DNA of 64,000 bases from assembly GCA_022496185.1 (NCBI GenBank), contig WTXG01000084.1:1-64000 (forward strand). Reading direction: 5' to 3'. A program made the translations under genes and the position numbers. The notes beneath the pieces are model-generated. The model searched no databases, was not told the DNA's origin, and saw nothing but the letters and a program-made list of their open reading frames with translations. The stretch comes from Multifurca ochricompacta. Its lineage: Eukaryota; Basidiomycota; Agaricomycetes; Russulales; Russulaceae. Positions 42,916 to 53,718 of this stretch are shown here, piece by piece. Position 1 is the stretch's first letter; every line of letters begins with the position of its first letter.

Positions 42916-42954
42916 GTCAGGAGGTTTTCTAGGGTGTCAGTTCATGACACCATC

Positions 42955-45900
42955 AAACTTGACCAGATGAACATCAGTGCCAGAGGGAAGAGGAGTATAT
43001 ACTCAGTTGGAATCCCTCATCCCAAACTTCTCAATAATAGATAAAACGTAGGCTGCTTGGTCAATCTCCAGTGTCTTATTAGGATGATCCCTGGTGATGT
43101 TAACTCCAAGATATGACTGGATTTCTCCCAAGTCAGTCATTTCATATCAATTAGATAGAGATGACTTCAGCCATGTTATCTTATCATTGGAAGATCCAAG
43201 TATAGTAATGTCATCTACATAGAGTATGACATAAAGTGAATCATTCTCCTCTTTATAATGAAACACATATACTCCTGCATCAGAGTATGTCTGAGTAAAG
43301 CCCAGTTCATTAAGAACTGCATGGAATTGTAGATTCCATGCTTGGGAAGCTTGTTTGAGGCTGTATAATGCTTTTTGTAGCCTACAAACTTTGGACTCTT
43401 GACCAGCAACAATGAAACCAACTGGTTGCTCCATATATATTTCTTCATCCAGATTGCCATGAAGGAATGCTGATTTGACATCCATCTGGTGGATTTCCCA
43501 ATCCTCTAGCATAGCTAGCACTAGTAACAATCTAAGTGATTCAAATCTGGTGACTGGGGAGAATGTTTCATCAAAGTCCACTCCTTCTATTTGAGTGAAA
43601 CCTTTTGCCATGAGCCTAGCATGAAACTGTCCATCTGGTTTCAGCTTGAAAACCCATTTTGATTTTACTGCCTTTCTTCCTTTTGGAAGATCCTCAAGGC
43701 ACCACACATTAAGTTTATCTAAGGCATCAATTTCATATTTACATGCCTCAAGCCATTCACTGGCATTGTCAGACTGCATCACCTCCTGAAAAGTCAGGGG
43801 GTCTCTATAAGAGACTCCTGCAGCATTTAGCAATTCCATATGCCCAAGTCTGGAAGAACCCTGCACAAACTCTGCATTATCCTCATTATAAAATTGAGGG
43901 TTCATGCGACATGAGCGTTTGGGACGGGCAGTATCAAGATTTAAATCTTCCTGCACAGCCCTGTCATGTTGTTGAGACTGTGGACTTTCCCTAGTAAATA
44001 CTGGTTGGGGAAGTCTGCCAACATTCTTCTTAGATTGTCTTTTGGCACAGGGTCTTTGGGGGAGTTCAGATGGTTCCATGATTTGGGATGGAGGCATCTG
44101 ATAGATAGTAACATCATGTGTATCTACATCTCTTATGGGGGTGGTAGGCTCAGGATTTAATTGAGGAGGTTCCACTACCTCCTGTTCCTCAACCTTGGCT
44201 TCCTTATCTTCAGGAGCCTGAGGAACTGTGGCTATTGCTGGTTGAGGCTGGACAGGCCTCTGTATTTCTAACACAAAAGGCATAACTTTTTCCTTTTGTT
44301 TTCCCTTGTTGTCCTTGGCAAGGTTGGATGGAAAGGAACCTTCATCAAATGTCACATCTCTAGACAATACGAAGGATTGAGTATGCATATCCCATAGGAG
44401 ATATCCCTTAGAGTGGGGTGCATACCCAACAAAGACTGTCTCTCTGGCTTTGTGGTCCAGTTTATGTCTTTTATCCTCTGGGACAGTGTAATAGGCTAAG
44501 CAGCCAAATATTTTAAAGTAGGAGACATCTGGAATGTCCCCATCCAGAAGCTCAAGTGGTGTCTTCCACTTATTAGAATGGATGGGTGTTCTATTGTATA
44601 TGTGACAGGCTGTTTGCACTGCACATTCCCAGAAACCAAGGGAAAGACCAGCATGATGCAGCATGCTAGTGGCCTTTTCCATAATGGTTCTGTTGAACCT
44701 TTCAGCCCTTCCGTTTTGTTGTGGGGAATATGGCATTGTCAATTTATGCTCTATGCCAGCCTGCTCAAGTATAGACTTCAGCTCCCTATTGACAAATTTG
44801 CCACCTTGGTCTGTATGTAAGGTCTTTATTTTCTTGTCTGTTTTATTTTCCAAGAATGCCTTAATATTACTAAAGACTGATGTAAAATCACTTTTAGCCT
44901 TCATAGCAACGACTAGAGCTGTCCTGCTAAAGTCATCTATGAAAGTGGCAAAATATAGGTTTCCTTGAATTGAGGTACATTGTAGTGGACTGACTAGGTC
45001 ACTATGAATGACCTCCAAGGGTGCTGAAGCTCTCTTTTGAGAGGGAGGGAATGGAAGATGGTGCAATTTTCCCATTTCACAGCCATAACACAGCTTGTCT
45101 TCCACTTGGCTATTATCTATACTAAGGCCTTTCACAGCCTTAGGAGCATGTCTTTTGAGGGCTTCTTTTGACATATGACCCATGCACAAATGCCAGGTAT
45201 CAAGGCTACTTGATGCAGATTTGTGGGAAGCAGTATTTAAATTCTGCATAGTTTTCCCAAGGACCCAATAGAGTCCCATAGCCTTGACACCTTCTGCTAT
45301 TACTGCATTTCCATACTTTATTTTTACCTCAGATGGAGTAAACTCCACTGAACTGCCTTTGTCTGTGATGCAGCTTGTTGACAGTATTCTTTCACTGCCA
45401 GGCATATAGTAGACATTATTTAACTCTAACTCATAATTATTGCAAGTTTTGAGAATGACTTTGCCTGTTCCTTCAACTTGGACTATGGAGCCATCACCAA
45501 TTGTCACCTGATGTCCCATATGTGGGAGATATTCAGAAAAGTCTTCTAAATATGGTGTGAAATGAGTGGTGGCTCCACTGTCCATCATCCAGGGGTTGCT
45601 GCCATCATTGACTTCTTGCATGTGTTCAGTCAAGGTATAAAGTGAAATGCGAGGTGTCTCATGCACCTCCTGTATTCTGCCACTACCATTAACTACAGTA
45701 GCTATTTGTGTGGAGTTATTTTGTACACTGGGGCCTTTCCCCTTCCTCTTGTTGCCTTTTTTGCCTGCATCAGCATTGGCTCTGTCCTGTTTCCTTTGCT
45801 GACATTCATTAGCCTTGTGGCCTGGCTTCTGGCAATAGAAGCAAGTGACATCATTGGACAATGATGCACCTGCAGGTTGTGGCATGAAATTTGATTGTTT

Positions 45901-46512
45901 TTTGTTTTTATTTTTGTTGACATGGGCTGCCTTGTTAAGGGCAGCCCCAACACCACTTCCTGTGGGGCTGGCTTGTTGGCTTTCCTCATTTAGGAATCTT
46001 TGTACAAGATCCTGAGGGGAAAGGCAGTCAGGAGGACCTGATGCCAGGATAGAGCCAGCAATGGCATTGTAGGATGGAGGTAGGGATTGGAGCAATATAA
46101 AGCTCATCTGGAGATCTGAGATCTCCATCCCATTTTCCTTGAGAGTACTCCTCACATCCAACACACACTGCAACTGGGGTCTGAATTGCTTGCCTTCCTC
46201 CAATTGGAAGGAAGACACAGAACACCACAAGTTGTAGGTGGCCATGCTACCTACTGAGCCATAGAGCATTTCCAAACACTCATATTTGGCATTGACAGAA
46301 GGATAAGTTCTGTCAGAGGCAATTTGGGAGTATGTTTCTGGTGATGTTACCATCACCAGAACTCCCATGAGGACCTCCTCCACTCTGTTCCATTCTAGGT
46401 ACATGGGCTCCAACCAAAGTGTGAAGCATTTGGCATACTCATCATCCTTTTCTCCATCCTCTGGCTTTGGCAGATTCAGGAATTCAGGGGCATCATGAGT
46501 GATGTGCCTCTT
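42955..46512 (-). pseudogene. Copia-1 gag-pol, main part
   Basis: Minus-strand polyprotein of copia-1. Gag capsid part (ITHDAPEFLNLPKPEDGE, TSPETYSQIASDRTYPS) and zinc knuckle CFYCQKPGHKANEC are followed by protease WMMDSGATTHFTP. Integrase has HLCMGHMSKEALKRH with CYGCEMGK, HSDLVSP, FATFIDDFSR, TLHTDQGGKF and NGRAERFNRT. RT runs from WVFKLKPDGQFHARLMAKGF to VILYVDDITILGSS (YVDD). TGA stops interrupt the frame at 43147 (where copia-2 has Arg, CGA) and near 43013. The first gag residues lie farther right, beyond a solo LTR and Gypsy-D. Confidence 0.88.
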
Positions 46513-46517
46513 CATCC

Positions 46518-47023
46518 TGTTGAACACAGAAGATGTTTGGTGATGCTTCAGGCATCAGGTGATTAGATTAGCTACTTTGTAGATTAGATTAGATACCGGA
46601 GTCTCGGACTTTTTACATTATCATTATTACTTTCTTTCTCACACTCCGCAGTAGCTGACTGATACACCATGTAACATGTGATTTCTGTAGTGGCCAATGG
46701 CCTTAGTCCCTCATGTTTATTGTTTGGACTTTGTCTGGCACTTGTGGACTTATTCCCAGTGCACAGACCATCCCTCTGAAGTGTATATAAGGGTGTCTGT
46801 TTCATCTCTTCCACTTCAGAGTTTCTTCTACCTCTGAAGTGTAAGTCCCTTCTCTTACTTACTATTATACCTTGAGACTAACGCTCTTAGTAGAACTTGT
46901 CTTTGTCTAGGTCAGTAGTATAGTTTAACAGAGTTTCTTCTACCTCTGAAGTAACTTGTCTTTGTCTAGCCTTACCTGCTAACACTTAACAGTCAGTATG
47001 CTGCGCCTCATGCCTGTTTCACA
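46518..47023 (+). repeat. Solo copia LTR in copia-1 gag, TSD CATCC
   Basis: 506 bp, TGTTGAACACAGAAG to CCTGTTTCACA, with CATCC on both sides (46513-46517, 47024-47028). Removing it joins RINGM to KRHITHDAP in the gag frame. TATATAAGGGTG at about 46785 sets its orientation as plus. Confidence 0.88.
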
Positions 47024-47055
47024 CATCCCATTTATCCTGAGCAAGGCAGTGAAGG

Positions 47056-47662
47056 TGTCACAGCTAGGTGCAGCGCTGTGTCGGGTTTCTGGGTTTCAAG
47101 GTCGGTCTAACAAGTCTTCAAGTTTGTCTAAGTCAAGTTCAAGTTTTAAGTCAAGGTATACCGGGTCGAGGGCACGCGCGCGAGACGAAGTCGAGCAGAG
47201 ACGCTAAGTCCTGCCACAAGTTTCTGGGATAGAAGTTCTTCTAAGGCGCAAGCTTAGAAGGTTCAAGTCGAGTGTCTTTTGGTTCAGTGAAGTGAGTCCC
47301 AAACACCTGTATTGAATACAGAAGAACAGACTTAACGTCCTGTCCTTTCTGCTAAGTCTTTATATACATGTATGCTAGATAAGGAGACTATTCTGGTAGT
47401 TACTAGAGCTTGCACTAGACAGTCTAATGGTTGTACAGTAGAATGTCCCAGAATGATATAGATGGTGGAGGGGTTACGCCCTCTACTACTGATCAATAAG
47501 CAGATGAGTAAGATCCTCAGTAAGCAATCAGTCAGCAGTATAAATGATAAGTCATAGTCCTTTATCAGCACATCATGTGGTAAGAGTCGTAAAAAGAAAA
47601 AGAAAAAAAGAAAAGCAAGTCACATGTCTTCAACCCTTGTGCCAGCCCAGGGAACCGTCACA
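47056..47662 (-). repeat. Gypsy-D 3' LTR
   Basis: 607 bp; on the minus strand TGTGACGGTTCCCTGG to AGCTGTGACA. The only difference I noticed from the 5' LTR is TTTTGG versus TTTCGG near 47280. Confidence 0.94.
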
Positions 47663-47703
47663 TTACCCCCTTTGTAGGTCCCTGTCTGACCCCAGACAGT
47701 TGG

Positions 47704-48894
47704 TCAGTCGTCCCGAGGTTGATCAGCATCGAGTGGTGGTAGACGGCGTGTGCGGCGACGATGAGGGAGATGTCGACTTCCTGGTCCACCTGCCTGCAGG
47801 ACTGCACGCAGCTCAGGGTGTGGCGCAAAGCGGGCAGCTTGAGTGGGGGGAATGGCGCGTGAAGGGGCGAAGGCATATGTGAGGTGGGGGAAGAGTCGGT
47901 AGTACAGGTCATTTCTTGACATGGCATGCCTGGCAGAGTGGATGGCCTGTTGGGCTTGGTCTGCACGTCGTCGCCAGTGGGCAAGGTTACGTCGAGCCTC
48001 ATCCAGATGGTAGGTTGCATAGCGGAAGCGAGTGACCTCAGCCCAGGCTCCAGGGTCATGCAGGTTGTCCAGCGCCACATTAACTAGTGGGGTATAGGTC
48101 TGGTTGTCGTCAAAGAGTCGTTGCTGATGGAGGGATAGGAGGGGGTTGGGTCCATGTGCGAAGCGGTAATAGGTGGTGGCATAAAGTGGGGCATCGGTTA
48201 TGGGATGACGCACTCCCATAGTGAAGTAGATGCGGGGGTCAGCACAGTGGTAATCGAAGGCAACCCACCTAGCAACATCAAGGCGGCCTGTGTTGTCTGC
48301 TATTCGGTGTGGGATAAAAGAGGGGGAATGTATGTGGTTGCGGTGGAAAGGGGGGCCTGGTGAATCAAAGTCAGAGCTTGGGCCATGGACCTCTCGTTGT
48401 GTCTGCATGACGAGCTCCTCATGGGGTAGTTGGGAGAAGTCCGGGGTTGTAGGGCGGTAGACAAGAGTAGGGTCGTCAGCTGGGGGTTCAGGGGTTTGTA
48501 GCCTAGCACGAGCTTCCTCCAGTAGAAGTAGTACTCTGTTGCGTATGTCCTCCTCCAGTGACAGGTTTGTAGCTGTGAGGGTTATGGCTTGAGTGAGGTT
48601 GGTGGTGGGATTGTCGGTCATCGTAAATGGGGTTTGGGGACGTGGTGGAGAGGGAATGGGTGATGTGGTTGGCGTTGGTGGAAGAGTGGGGGCATCCTGT
48701 GGTCGTCTTAGTGCTGCTTTGGTGGCAGCATCCAGGGCAGCAGAGCGGGTAGCCTCAAAGACTGTAGGATCGTCAATAGGGGATGGAGCTCGTCCAGTGA
48801 GGGGGTGGCGAAAGCGAGAAGTGGACATCCTTGGGGTGATTCTGTAGAACTTTCGTTCTTGTGTGAGGCGAGCTGGGCGTTTTATACGAGCCAT
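47704..48894 (-). CDS. Gypsy-D third ORF, 396 aa, unknown function
   Basis: Starts ATG 48894 (MARIKRPARLTQERKF), 77 bp after the pol stop, and ends TGA 47704, about 40 bp before the 3' LTR. It has a basic N-terminus, a Pro/Thr-rich linker (LPPTPTTSPIPSPPRP) and a helix (LSLEEDIRNRVLLLLEEARA). The folded-looking core follows (VARWVAFDYHCADPRIYFTM, HPITDAPLYATTYYRF, NLHDPGAWAEVTRFRYATY), then a helical stretch (LDEARRNLAHWRRRADQAQQ) and an Arg-rich tail (RHLPHRRRTRRL). No signal peptide or membrane segment is visible, so it is not an obvious envelope. The intact frame in a very young element implies that it is maintained. It sits where ORF3 lies in Gypsy-B and Gypsy-C, but similarity by eye is marginal. 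Confidence 0.75.
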   Translation of the reverse strand: MARIKRPARLTQERKFYRITPRMSTSRFRHPLTGRAPSPIDDPTVFEATRSAALDAATKAALRRPQDAPTLPPTPTTSPIPSPPRPQTPFTMTDNPTTNLTQAITLTATNLSLEEDIRNRVLLLLEEARARLQTPEPPADDPTLVYRPTTPDFSQLPHEELVMQTQREVHGPSSDFDSPGPPFHRNHIHSPSFIPHRIADNTGRLDVARWVAFDYHCADPRIYFTMGVRHPITDAPLYATTYYRFAHGPNPLLSLHQQRLFDDNQTYTPLVNVALDNLHDPGAWAEVTRFRYATYHLDEARRNLAHWRRRADQAQQAIHSARHAMSRNDLYYRLFPHLTYAFAPSRAIPPTQAARFAPHPELRAVLQAGGPGSRHLPHRRRTRRLPPLDADQPRDD

Positions 48895-48971
48895 TTGTCG
48901 ACGGAGAGTGAGAAGAAAGGAAAAAAAAGATGGGGATGAAAGAAAAGGTTGGGGATGGGATTACCCTCCCT

Positions 48972-51900
48972 TTAAGGGCGGCGGCGACCCTGACGCCTAG
49001 ATAAGGAGTTGTAGTACTGTTTGATAAGTTCAGGGGCATGGCAGTCATTGCTATTTACCCAGGAATTGTCACTTGTGGGATATCCTTTCCAGCTGACTAG
49101 GAATTGTAAGTTCTGAGAGCGCCCATGGAGTCTGTGATCTAAGATGGCTTCCACTTCGTATTCCTCCTCGTGGTTTATAATGTCAGGTGGAGGTCTTAAG
49201 AAGTTTGGGCCATGTGCATCTGTTTCTTTGTAAGTGGATAGGAGATCAACGTGGAAAACATTGTGGATCTTCATATGAGGTGGCAAAGATAATCTATAGG
49301 CCACTGGAGAGATTTGGTCTAAGATCCGGAACGGGCCATATCGGCGCGGGGCGAGTTTTGTCGAGGGGAAGTGTGTCTTGATGTTGCGACCTTCGAGCCA
49401 GACCTGTGAACCGATGGGGAACTCCGGATAGGATGGGCTCTTAGCGTGTGAACGGAAGGCCGCTTCGGCTCGCATGCGGGCGTGTCGTAGACTGTTTAGG
49501 CGGTCGTCTAGGCGAGGGACGTCTGTGTCGGATAATTCTGCTTTCCAATCCAGTGAAACGCCGTGAAGTAGTGCGTGTGGAGACAACTTAGTTCGATCGT
49601 GTGTCCAAGAATTATGGACATATTCGGCAAGCGGGAGGAAGTCGGCCCATTGATGTTGATCGTTACCGACCCAAAGGCGGAGGTATTGTTCTAACCATAA
49701 ATTCATTCGCTCGCTTGCTCCGTCTGTGCGAGGGTGAAATGCTGTGGAAAGGTTCTGCTGGATCCGGAGGGTAGTCGCTAGTGCTCGAGAGAATTGAGAA
49801 GTGAAGCGCGGATCGCGATCTGAAATGATACGGCGTGGGACGCCGAATAACGGGAATACGTGTCGGTAGTAAAGTGTCGCAATCCCTTCACCCGTGATGT
49901 CTTTCGAGCATGGAATGAATTTAGCCGCTTTTGAACATCCTTGATCTACAATGGTTAGTACTGCGTCGTAGCGACCCGAGACAGGGAGATCTGTGATGAG
50001 GTCCATAGCGATGTATTGGAATGGACCCGCGGACGCTGGTACGTCTAGTGGGAAGAGCGGAACTTTCTTTATCAGTCTAGGCTTATTTTCTTGACACAGC
50101 GCACACCCGCGAATGTATTCGCGTACGAAGTCCGTAAGTCCTGGACCTTCGTAGTCTTGCTGAATTTTTCTGATTGTTTTATCAATGCCGGGGTGTCCCG
50201 CTAAGACATGATCATGGTGCTGGTGCAGAATGTGCTGTCGTTCGGGCAAGGTTTGGGGAAACGGGAGTTTATTGGTTCTGGCTACCCTGACAAATAGCGC
50301 CGGTGGTAACAAGGTGACTGCTTCATTGTCATTATGGCCGTGTTCGGCGTCGGGTCTACGCGATAGCATGTCGGCTACTGTGTGGAGTTTGCCGGGAACA
50401 TGTTCGAGGGAGAAGTCGAAGTCCGCTAATTCCTGAAGCCACCGTGCTTGGCGTCGGTTAAGTTTTTGCGGTTCTTTAAAATATTGTAAATTGTTATGAT
50501 CGGTGCGTACTTGTACCTGGTCTTGGGCACCCAGAAGGTATTGGCGCCATGTTCGGAAGGCGACCATAATTGCGAATAGTTCTCGATCATAAATGTCCCA
50601 ATTTCGTTGGGTGGCGTCCAATGTTTTAGAAAGATATGCGATGGGATGTAGTCGTCCGTCGTGGTCTTTCTGGCTAAGCGTTGCCCCGATTGCGAACCCT
50701 GATGCGTCTGTATCTACGATGAACGGTTTGGTGAAATCCGGTTGGGCGAGGACGGGCTGCGAAGTCACGCGTTGTTTTAGAGTGTCAAAGGCGTTTTGTT
50801 CGTCAGTTGTCCATTTCCATGGATTCTTCACACTAGTGAGAGCGTTCAGGGGTGCTGCGATTTTACTGAAGCCTTGTATGAACCGTCTATAGAACTGACA
50901 GAACCCAAGGAATGATCTGACTTCCTTAACCGTGGTCGGGGTTTTCCAGGTCGTGATACCCTCAACTTTTACCGGATCCATATGAACTTGATTCCCTTCT
51001 AGGATTAAGCCGAGGTACTCAATTCGTGTTTGTTCGAAGGCACATTTTTCTGGTTTAAGATATAGATCGAGTTTATTGAGTTTATCCAAAATGCGGTGGA
51101 CTTTAGACCGGTGGTTTACGGGGTCGGAGTCCGTATGTATTAAAATGTCGTCCATATACACCGTAAACCAGGCCTTTCCCGAAGCGTCGTGTTCATCCAA
51201 TTCTTCGCGGAACTCCGCGTTCATCATGGTTTGAAATGTTGCTGGAGAGTTGGTTAGTCCGAAAAACATCACGTTAGGCTCATAGAGGCCGCGATTAGTT
51301 TTGAAAGCCGCCTTCCAACGATCTTCTGGTACGATCCGCACGTTGTTGTAGCCCCAGCGGATATCCATTTTGGTGAATAGAGTGCTCCCTCGCACGCGAT
51401 CGATAAGTTCAGGTATGAGGGGTAGTGGATATGTATTTCTGATAGTCCAACTGTTGAGCTTTCGGTAATCCTGGACGGGACGTAGCTTCCCATCTTTCTT
51501 CTTTATGAAGAAGAAGGGGGATGCATAGGGTGATTTGGATTCGGTAATGTATCCCTTCTGTAGATGCTCGTCTAGGAATTTATTGAGCGCTTCCTGTTCG
51601 CCCGGTCCTAATGGATAGATTTTGCAGTCTAACGTAGCAGGTGCTTCTGGTTTTAGTTCGATCTTGTGATCCCAAGTTCGTGCCGCCGGGAATCGTTGTG
51701 CCTCTTGGTCGCTAAAGACTTTTTGATGCCGATGATATTCCTTCGGAACGATCTGGTCCCAAGTCCGTTCTGTCGAGTCTTTGGCTTTGATCGCTAATTC
51801 TTGTGCTATATTCAGACGTTTAAGTCGGCTGTCAGGTAGGTTGAACGTGAGCGATTGATTGAGGGTTCCCGTTGTCCAGTCGATATTCGGGTTATTCGCG

Positions 51901-52283
51901 GCAAGCCAGGGGTATCCTAGAATCATTTCGTCCGAGCCGATAGATGCGACGTAGAAGCGATGATTCTGTTGTTTGTTATTAGTCGTGACTTTGAGATCTA
52001 CACATCGTGTGATAGTATGGGTTTGATTGGGCGATCCGTCTGCGTTCTGGAGCTTTTTCGGAATAGTTAATCGTTTCGTGGGGAGGCGATGTTTAATGAC
52101 CGTCCGATAGTTGATGAAATTTTCGGTTGCACCGCTATCGACAAGTGCTTGTATGTGGGCCTTATTTGTCGCGTCATGTAAAGGAACAGATACTTTCATT
52201 GACTTTAGAGATGATCTATATACATGATGTGAGATTATCGCTCGAATGTAGGCCGTTTCATTCAAGCGATGTAAAAATCCTCG
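48972..52283 (-). CDS. Gypsy-D pol polyprotein, about 1097 aa, intact
   Basis: Protease: [59 protein letters not shown] and FTVYMDDILIHTD (YMDD). RNase H: FIVDTDASGFAIGATLS, NWDIYDRELFAIM and RTDHNNLQYF. Integrase zinc part HHDHVLAGHPG ... GCALCQENK; catalytic residues in AMDLITDLP, IISDRDPRFTS and HPRTDGASERMN. The chromodomain EYEVEAILDHRLHGR ... LQFLVSWKGYPTSDNSWV should bind modified histone tails and steer integration. Stop at 48972. No ATG fits at the start: the frame is open back through the end of gag in the -1 phase, so pol is probably made by frameshifting or re-initiation. Confidence 0.92.
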   Translation of the reverse strand, partial: RGFLHRLNETAYIRAIISHHVYRSSLKSMKVSVPLHDATNKAHIQALVDSGATENFINYRTVIKHRLPTKRLTIPKKLQNADGSPNQTHTITRCVDLKVTTNNKQQNHRFYVASIGSDEMILGYPWLAANNPNIDWTTGTLNQSLTFNLPDSRLKRLNIAQELAIKAKDSTERTWDQIVPKEYHRHQKVFSDQEAQRFPAARTWDHKIELKPEAPATLDCKIYPLGPGEQEALNKFLDEHLQKGYITESKSPYASPFFFIKKKDGKLRPVQDYRKLNSWTIRNTYPLPLIPELIDRVRGSTLFTKMDIRWGYNNVRIVPEDRWKAAFKTNRGLYEPNVMFFGLTNSPATFQTMMNAEFREELDEHDASGKAWFTVYMDDILIHTDSDPVNHRSKVHRILDKLNKLDLYLKPEKCAFEQTRIEYLGLILEGNQVHMDPVKVEGITTWKTPTTVKEVRSFLGFCQFYRRFIQGFSKIAAPLNALTSVKNPWKWTTDEQNAFDTLKQRVTSQPVLAQPDFTKPFIVDTDASGFAIGATLSQKDHDGRLHPIAYLSKTLDATQRNWDIYDRELFAIMVAFRTWRQYLLGAQDQVQVRTDHNNLQYFKEPQKLNRRQARWLQELADFDFSLEHVPGKLHTVADMLSRRPDAEHGHNDNEAVTLLPPALFVRVARTNKLPFPQTLPERQHILHQHHDHVLAGHPGIDKTIRKIQQDYEGPGLTDFVREYIRGCALCQENKPRLIKKVPLFPLDVPASAGPFQYIAMDLITDLPVSGRYDAVLTIVDQGCSKAAKFIPCSKDITGEGIATLYYRHVFPLFGVPRRIISDRDPRFTSQFSRALATTLRIQQNLSTAFHPRTDGASERMNLWLEQYLRLWVGNDQHQWADFLPLAEYVHNSWTHDRTKLSPHALLHGVSLDWKAELSDTDVPRLDDRLNSLRHARMRAEAAFRSHAKSPSYPEFPIGSQVWLEGRNIKTHFPSTKLAPRRYGPFRILDQISPVAYRLSLPPHMKIHNVFHVDLLSTYKETDAHGPNFLRPPPDIINHEEEYEVEAILDHRLHGRSQNLQFLVSWKGYPTSDNSWVNSNDCHAPELIKQYYNSLSRRQGRRRP

Positions 52284-53425
52284 TCGCCACTAAATTTCTC
52301 CTGAAGTTTCTGGCGTTGTTCATCGGTCATGGTCCTCAGGGCTGTGGCGAGCGCGTCGAGATCGACTGTAGGCGTGGTTGGCGCGTTAGCGGAGGCGGGC
52401 GTTTTTGCTGGTACCGTCGCAGTTGTGGGCGTTTCGGTGATTGTGGCAGCGCGGGCCGGTGTGGAGGTATTCGCACGTGGTTTCTTATTCGGGCAGTCTC
52501 GGACCAAATGTCCTCGCCTACCGCATTCGAAACATTGGCCTTCCTTTTTGTATTGTTCTTTCTCTTCGACGGTTACCGCCTTTTTTATGACTTCTGGGGT
52601 TGTGACATCGTGATCTCGTCGTCGATAGAATGTAAATTTATTGCCACGCTGTGGTGTGTTGGTCGTGGGTCTCATGCCAAGGGCATCTTTACTGTACAAC
52701 CAATTAGCGTGATGTTTCCGAGCAGATGCTGCTGCTTCATCGAAGGTTTTGGGCTGATCAAATAATAACATTGTTTGAACGAGACGCGTGGGGAGGCCTC
52801 GGTGGAAGTATTGCCGAGCGGCCGGATCATCGATGTGAAGTTCTGCCCTTGTGGCCAGCGTGCGAAATTCGGCGATATAGTCATCAATATTAGCATCGCG
52901 CATTTGTAATCGGTCTAGTGCGCGTAGTGCCTTTTGTCCTGCCGCTACGTCGGCCCATGCTTCTCGGAAAATCTGTTTGAATCCGGCCCAAATGTACGGA
53001 ACTCGGATGTTCCCCTCTTTGATGTCGGTCAACCACTTGATTTGATCCACCACCCATCGGTCCACCCTGGGTCCTCGTATCAATCCTAAGGTGTAGGCCA
53101 CTCTGGTTCTTTCGTTTTGGACTGTGGTCACGTTTTCGTTCAAACTGAAGAACAGTTCTAGTTTCGCAAGCCAATCCATGGACGTTTCGCGGTCTCCTTC
53201 GAAGAAGGAAGGTGGTACACCTGTCATGGTTCCACTTCCTTGATTAACTGTTCCTGCCCCCAAGGTAGGAGGGCCTAAGGGTGGTTCGTCGGGGTTTCTG
53301 CCCATGGTTCGGGTGGTCGCAGTGGGTCTCTCTTCGGGACTTCGTTCGAGTCGACTGGGATGCGCTTCGACAACGTCTTCTTCCGCGGCCCGTCGTGCTT
53401 GTCTAGTGTTAGGTCTGGCTGCCAT
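52262..53425 (-). CDS. Gypsy-D gag, 387 aa, intact
   Basis: ATG 53425 (MAARPNTRQARRAAEED) to TGA 52262. After a charged N-terminus comes VPPSFFEGDRETSMDWLAKL and a capsid-like helical region (NERTRVAYTLGLIRGPRVDR, WAGFKQIFREAWADVA, LDRLQMRDANIDDYIAEFRT). The zinc knuckle is CFECGRRGHLVRDC. The end is DEDFYIA. Pol overlaps in the -1 frame at GATTTTTACATCGCTTGA. Length and layout fit chromovirus gag. Confidence 0.92.
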   Translation of the reverse strand: MAARPNTRQARRAAEEDVVEAHPSRLERSPEERPTATTRTMGRNPDEPPLGPPTLGAGTVNQGSGTMTGVPPSFFEGDRETSMDWLAKLELFFSLNENVTTVQNERTRVAYTLGLIRGPRVDRWVVDQIKWLTDIKEGNIRVPYIWAGFKQIFREAWADVAAGQKALRALDRLQMRDANIDDYIAEFRTLATRAELHIDDPAARQYFHRGLPTRLVQTMLLFDQPKTFDEAAASARKHHANWLYSKDALGMRPTTNTPQRGNKFTFYRRRDHDVTTPEVIKKAVTVEEKEQYKKEGQCFECGRRGHLVRDCPNKKPRANTSTPARAATITETPTTATVPAKTPASANAPTTPTVDLDALATALRTMTDEQRQKLQEKFSGDEDFYIA

Positions 53426-53704
53426 TGCTTGTGGAGTGGTGGTTCGGGTTTCAATGTCGATGGTGTCGTCTGCTGCCGCAAGTAAGGCGAATCGATTGTG
53501 GAGATCAAAAGGTAAGTCTTCACTCTCTCGGGGCTCTGATTCTTCGGTTGATAGGTATCGTCGTGGCGATGTTTCGTCGAAGGATGTTCGTTCGGACGGT
53601 GGGGTTCTGGGCTCGCGTGTTGAAGACGTCGCGATTGGGTGTCGGGCAAGGGACGCGTCGTCGCCGCCTTGCAGTTCTGGTGAGTTCTTCTGTTTTGTTC
53701 TTTG

Positions 53705-53718
53705 TAAGTCTGTTCTTA
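53705..53718 (-). promoter_or_regulatory. Gypsy-D primer-binding site, self-priming type
   Basis: On the minus strand TAAGAACAGACTTA starts at the first base after the 5' LTR. Thirteen bases (AAGAACAGACTTA) are perfectly complementary to TAAGTCTGTTCTT in the LTR (53997-53985), which lies about 31 bases after TATATAAAG (about 54029-54021). This puts the complement at or next to the expected RNA 5' end. Confidence 0.82.

Larger units (their letters stand above)
33084..42949 (-). repeat. Inverted solo LTR of the Gypsy-A family, split by Gypsy-A itself
   Basis: The two pieces 33084-33630 and 42921-42949 join to a full inverted LTR (TGTTACAACTCACTG ... CAGTTCATGACA). The outer TSD is CCATC (33079-33083, 42950-42954). 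Copia-1 pol resumes directly after it. The LTR was present before Gypsy-A landed inside it with TSD GTCAG. Confidence 0.88.

Noticed and set aside
46518..47023. This LTR as the 5' LTR of copia-1
   Set aside because: It is in the opposite orientation, has its own CATCC duplicate inside the gag frame, and copia-1 gag continues on its far side to ATG 54406.
52127..52765. 212-aa plus-strand ORF over Gypsy-D gag-pol
   Set aside because: Antisense shadow of intact gag and protease.
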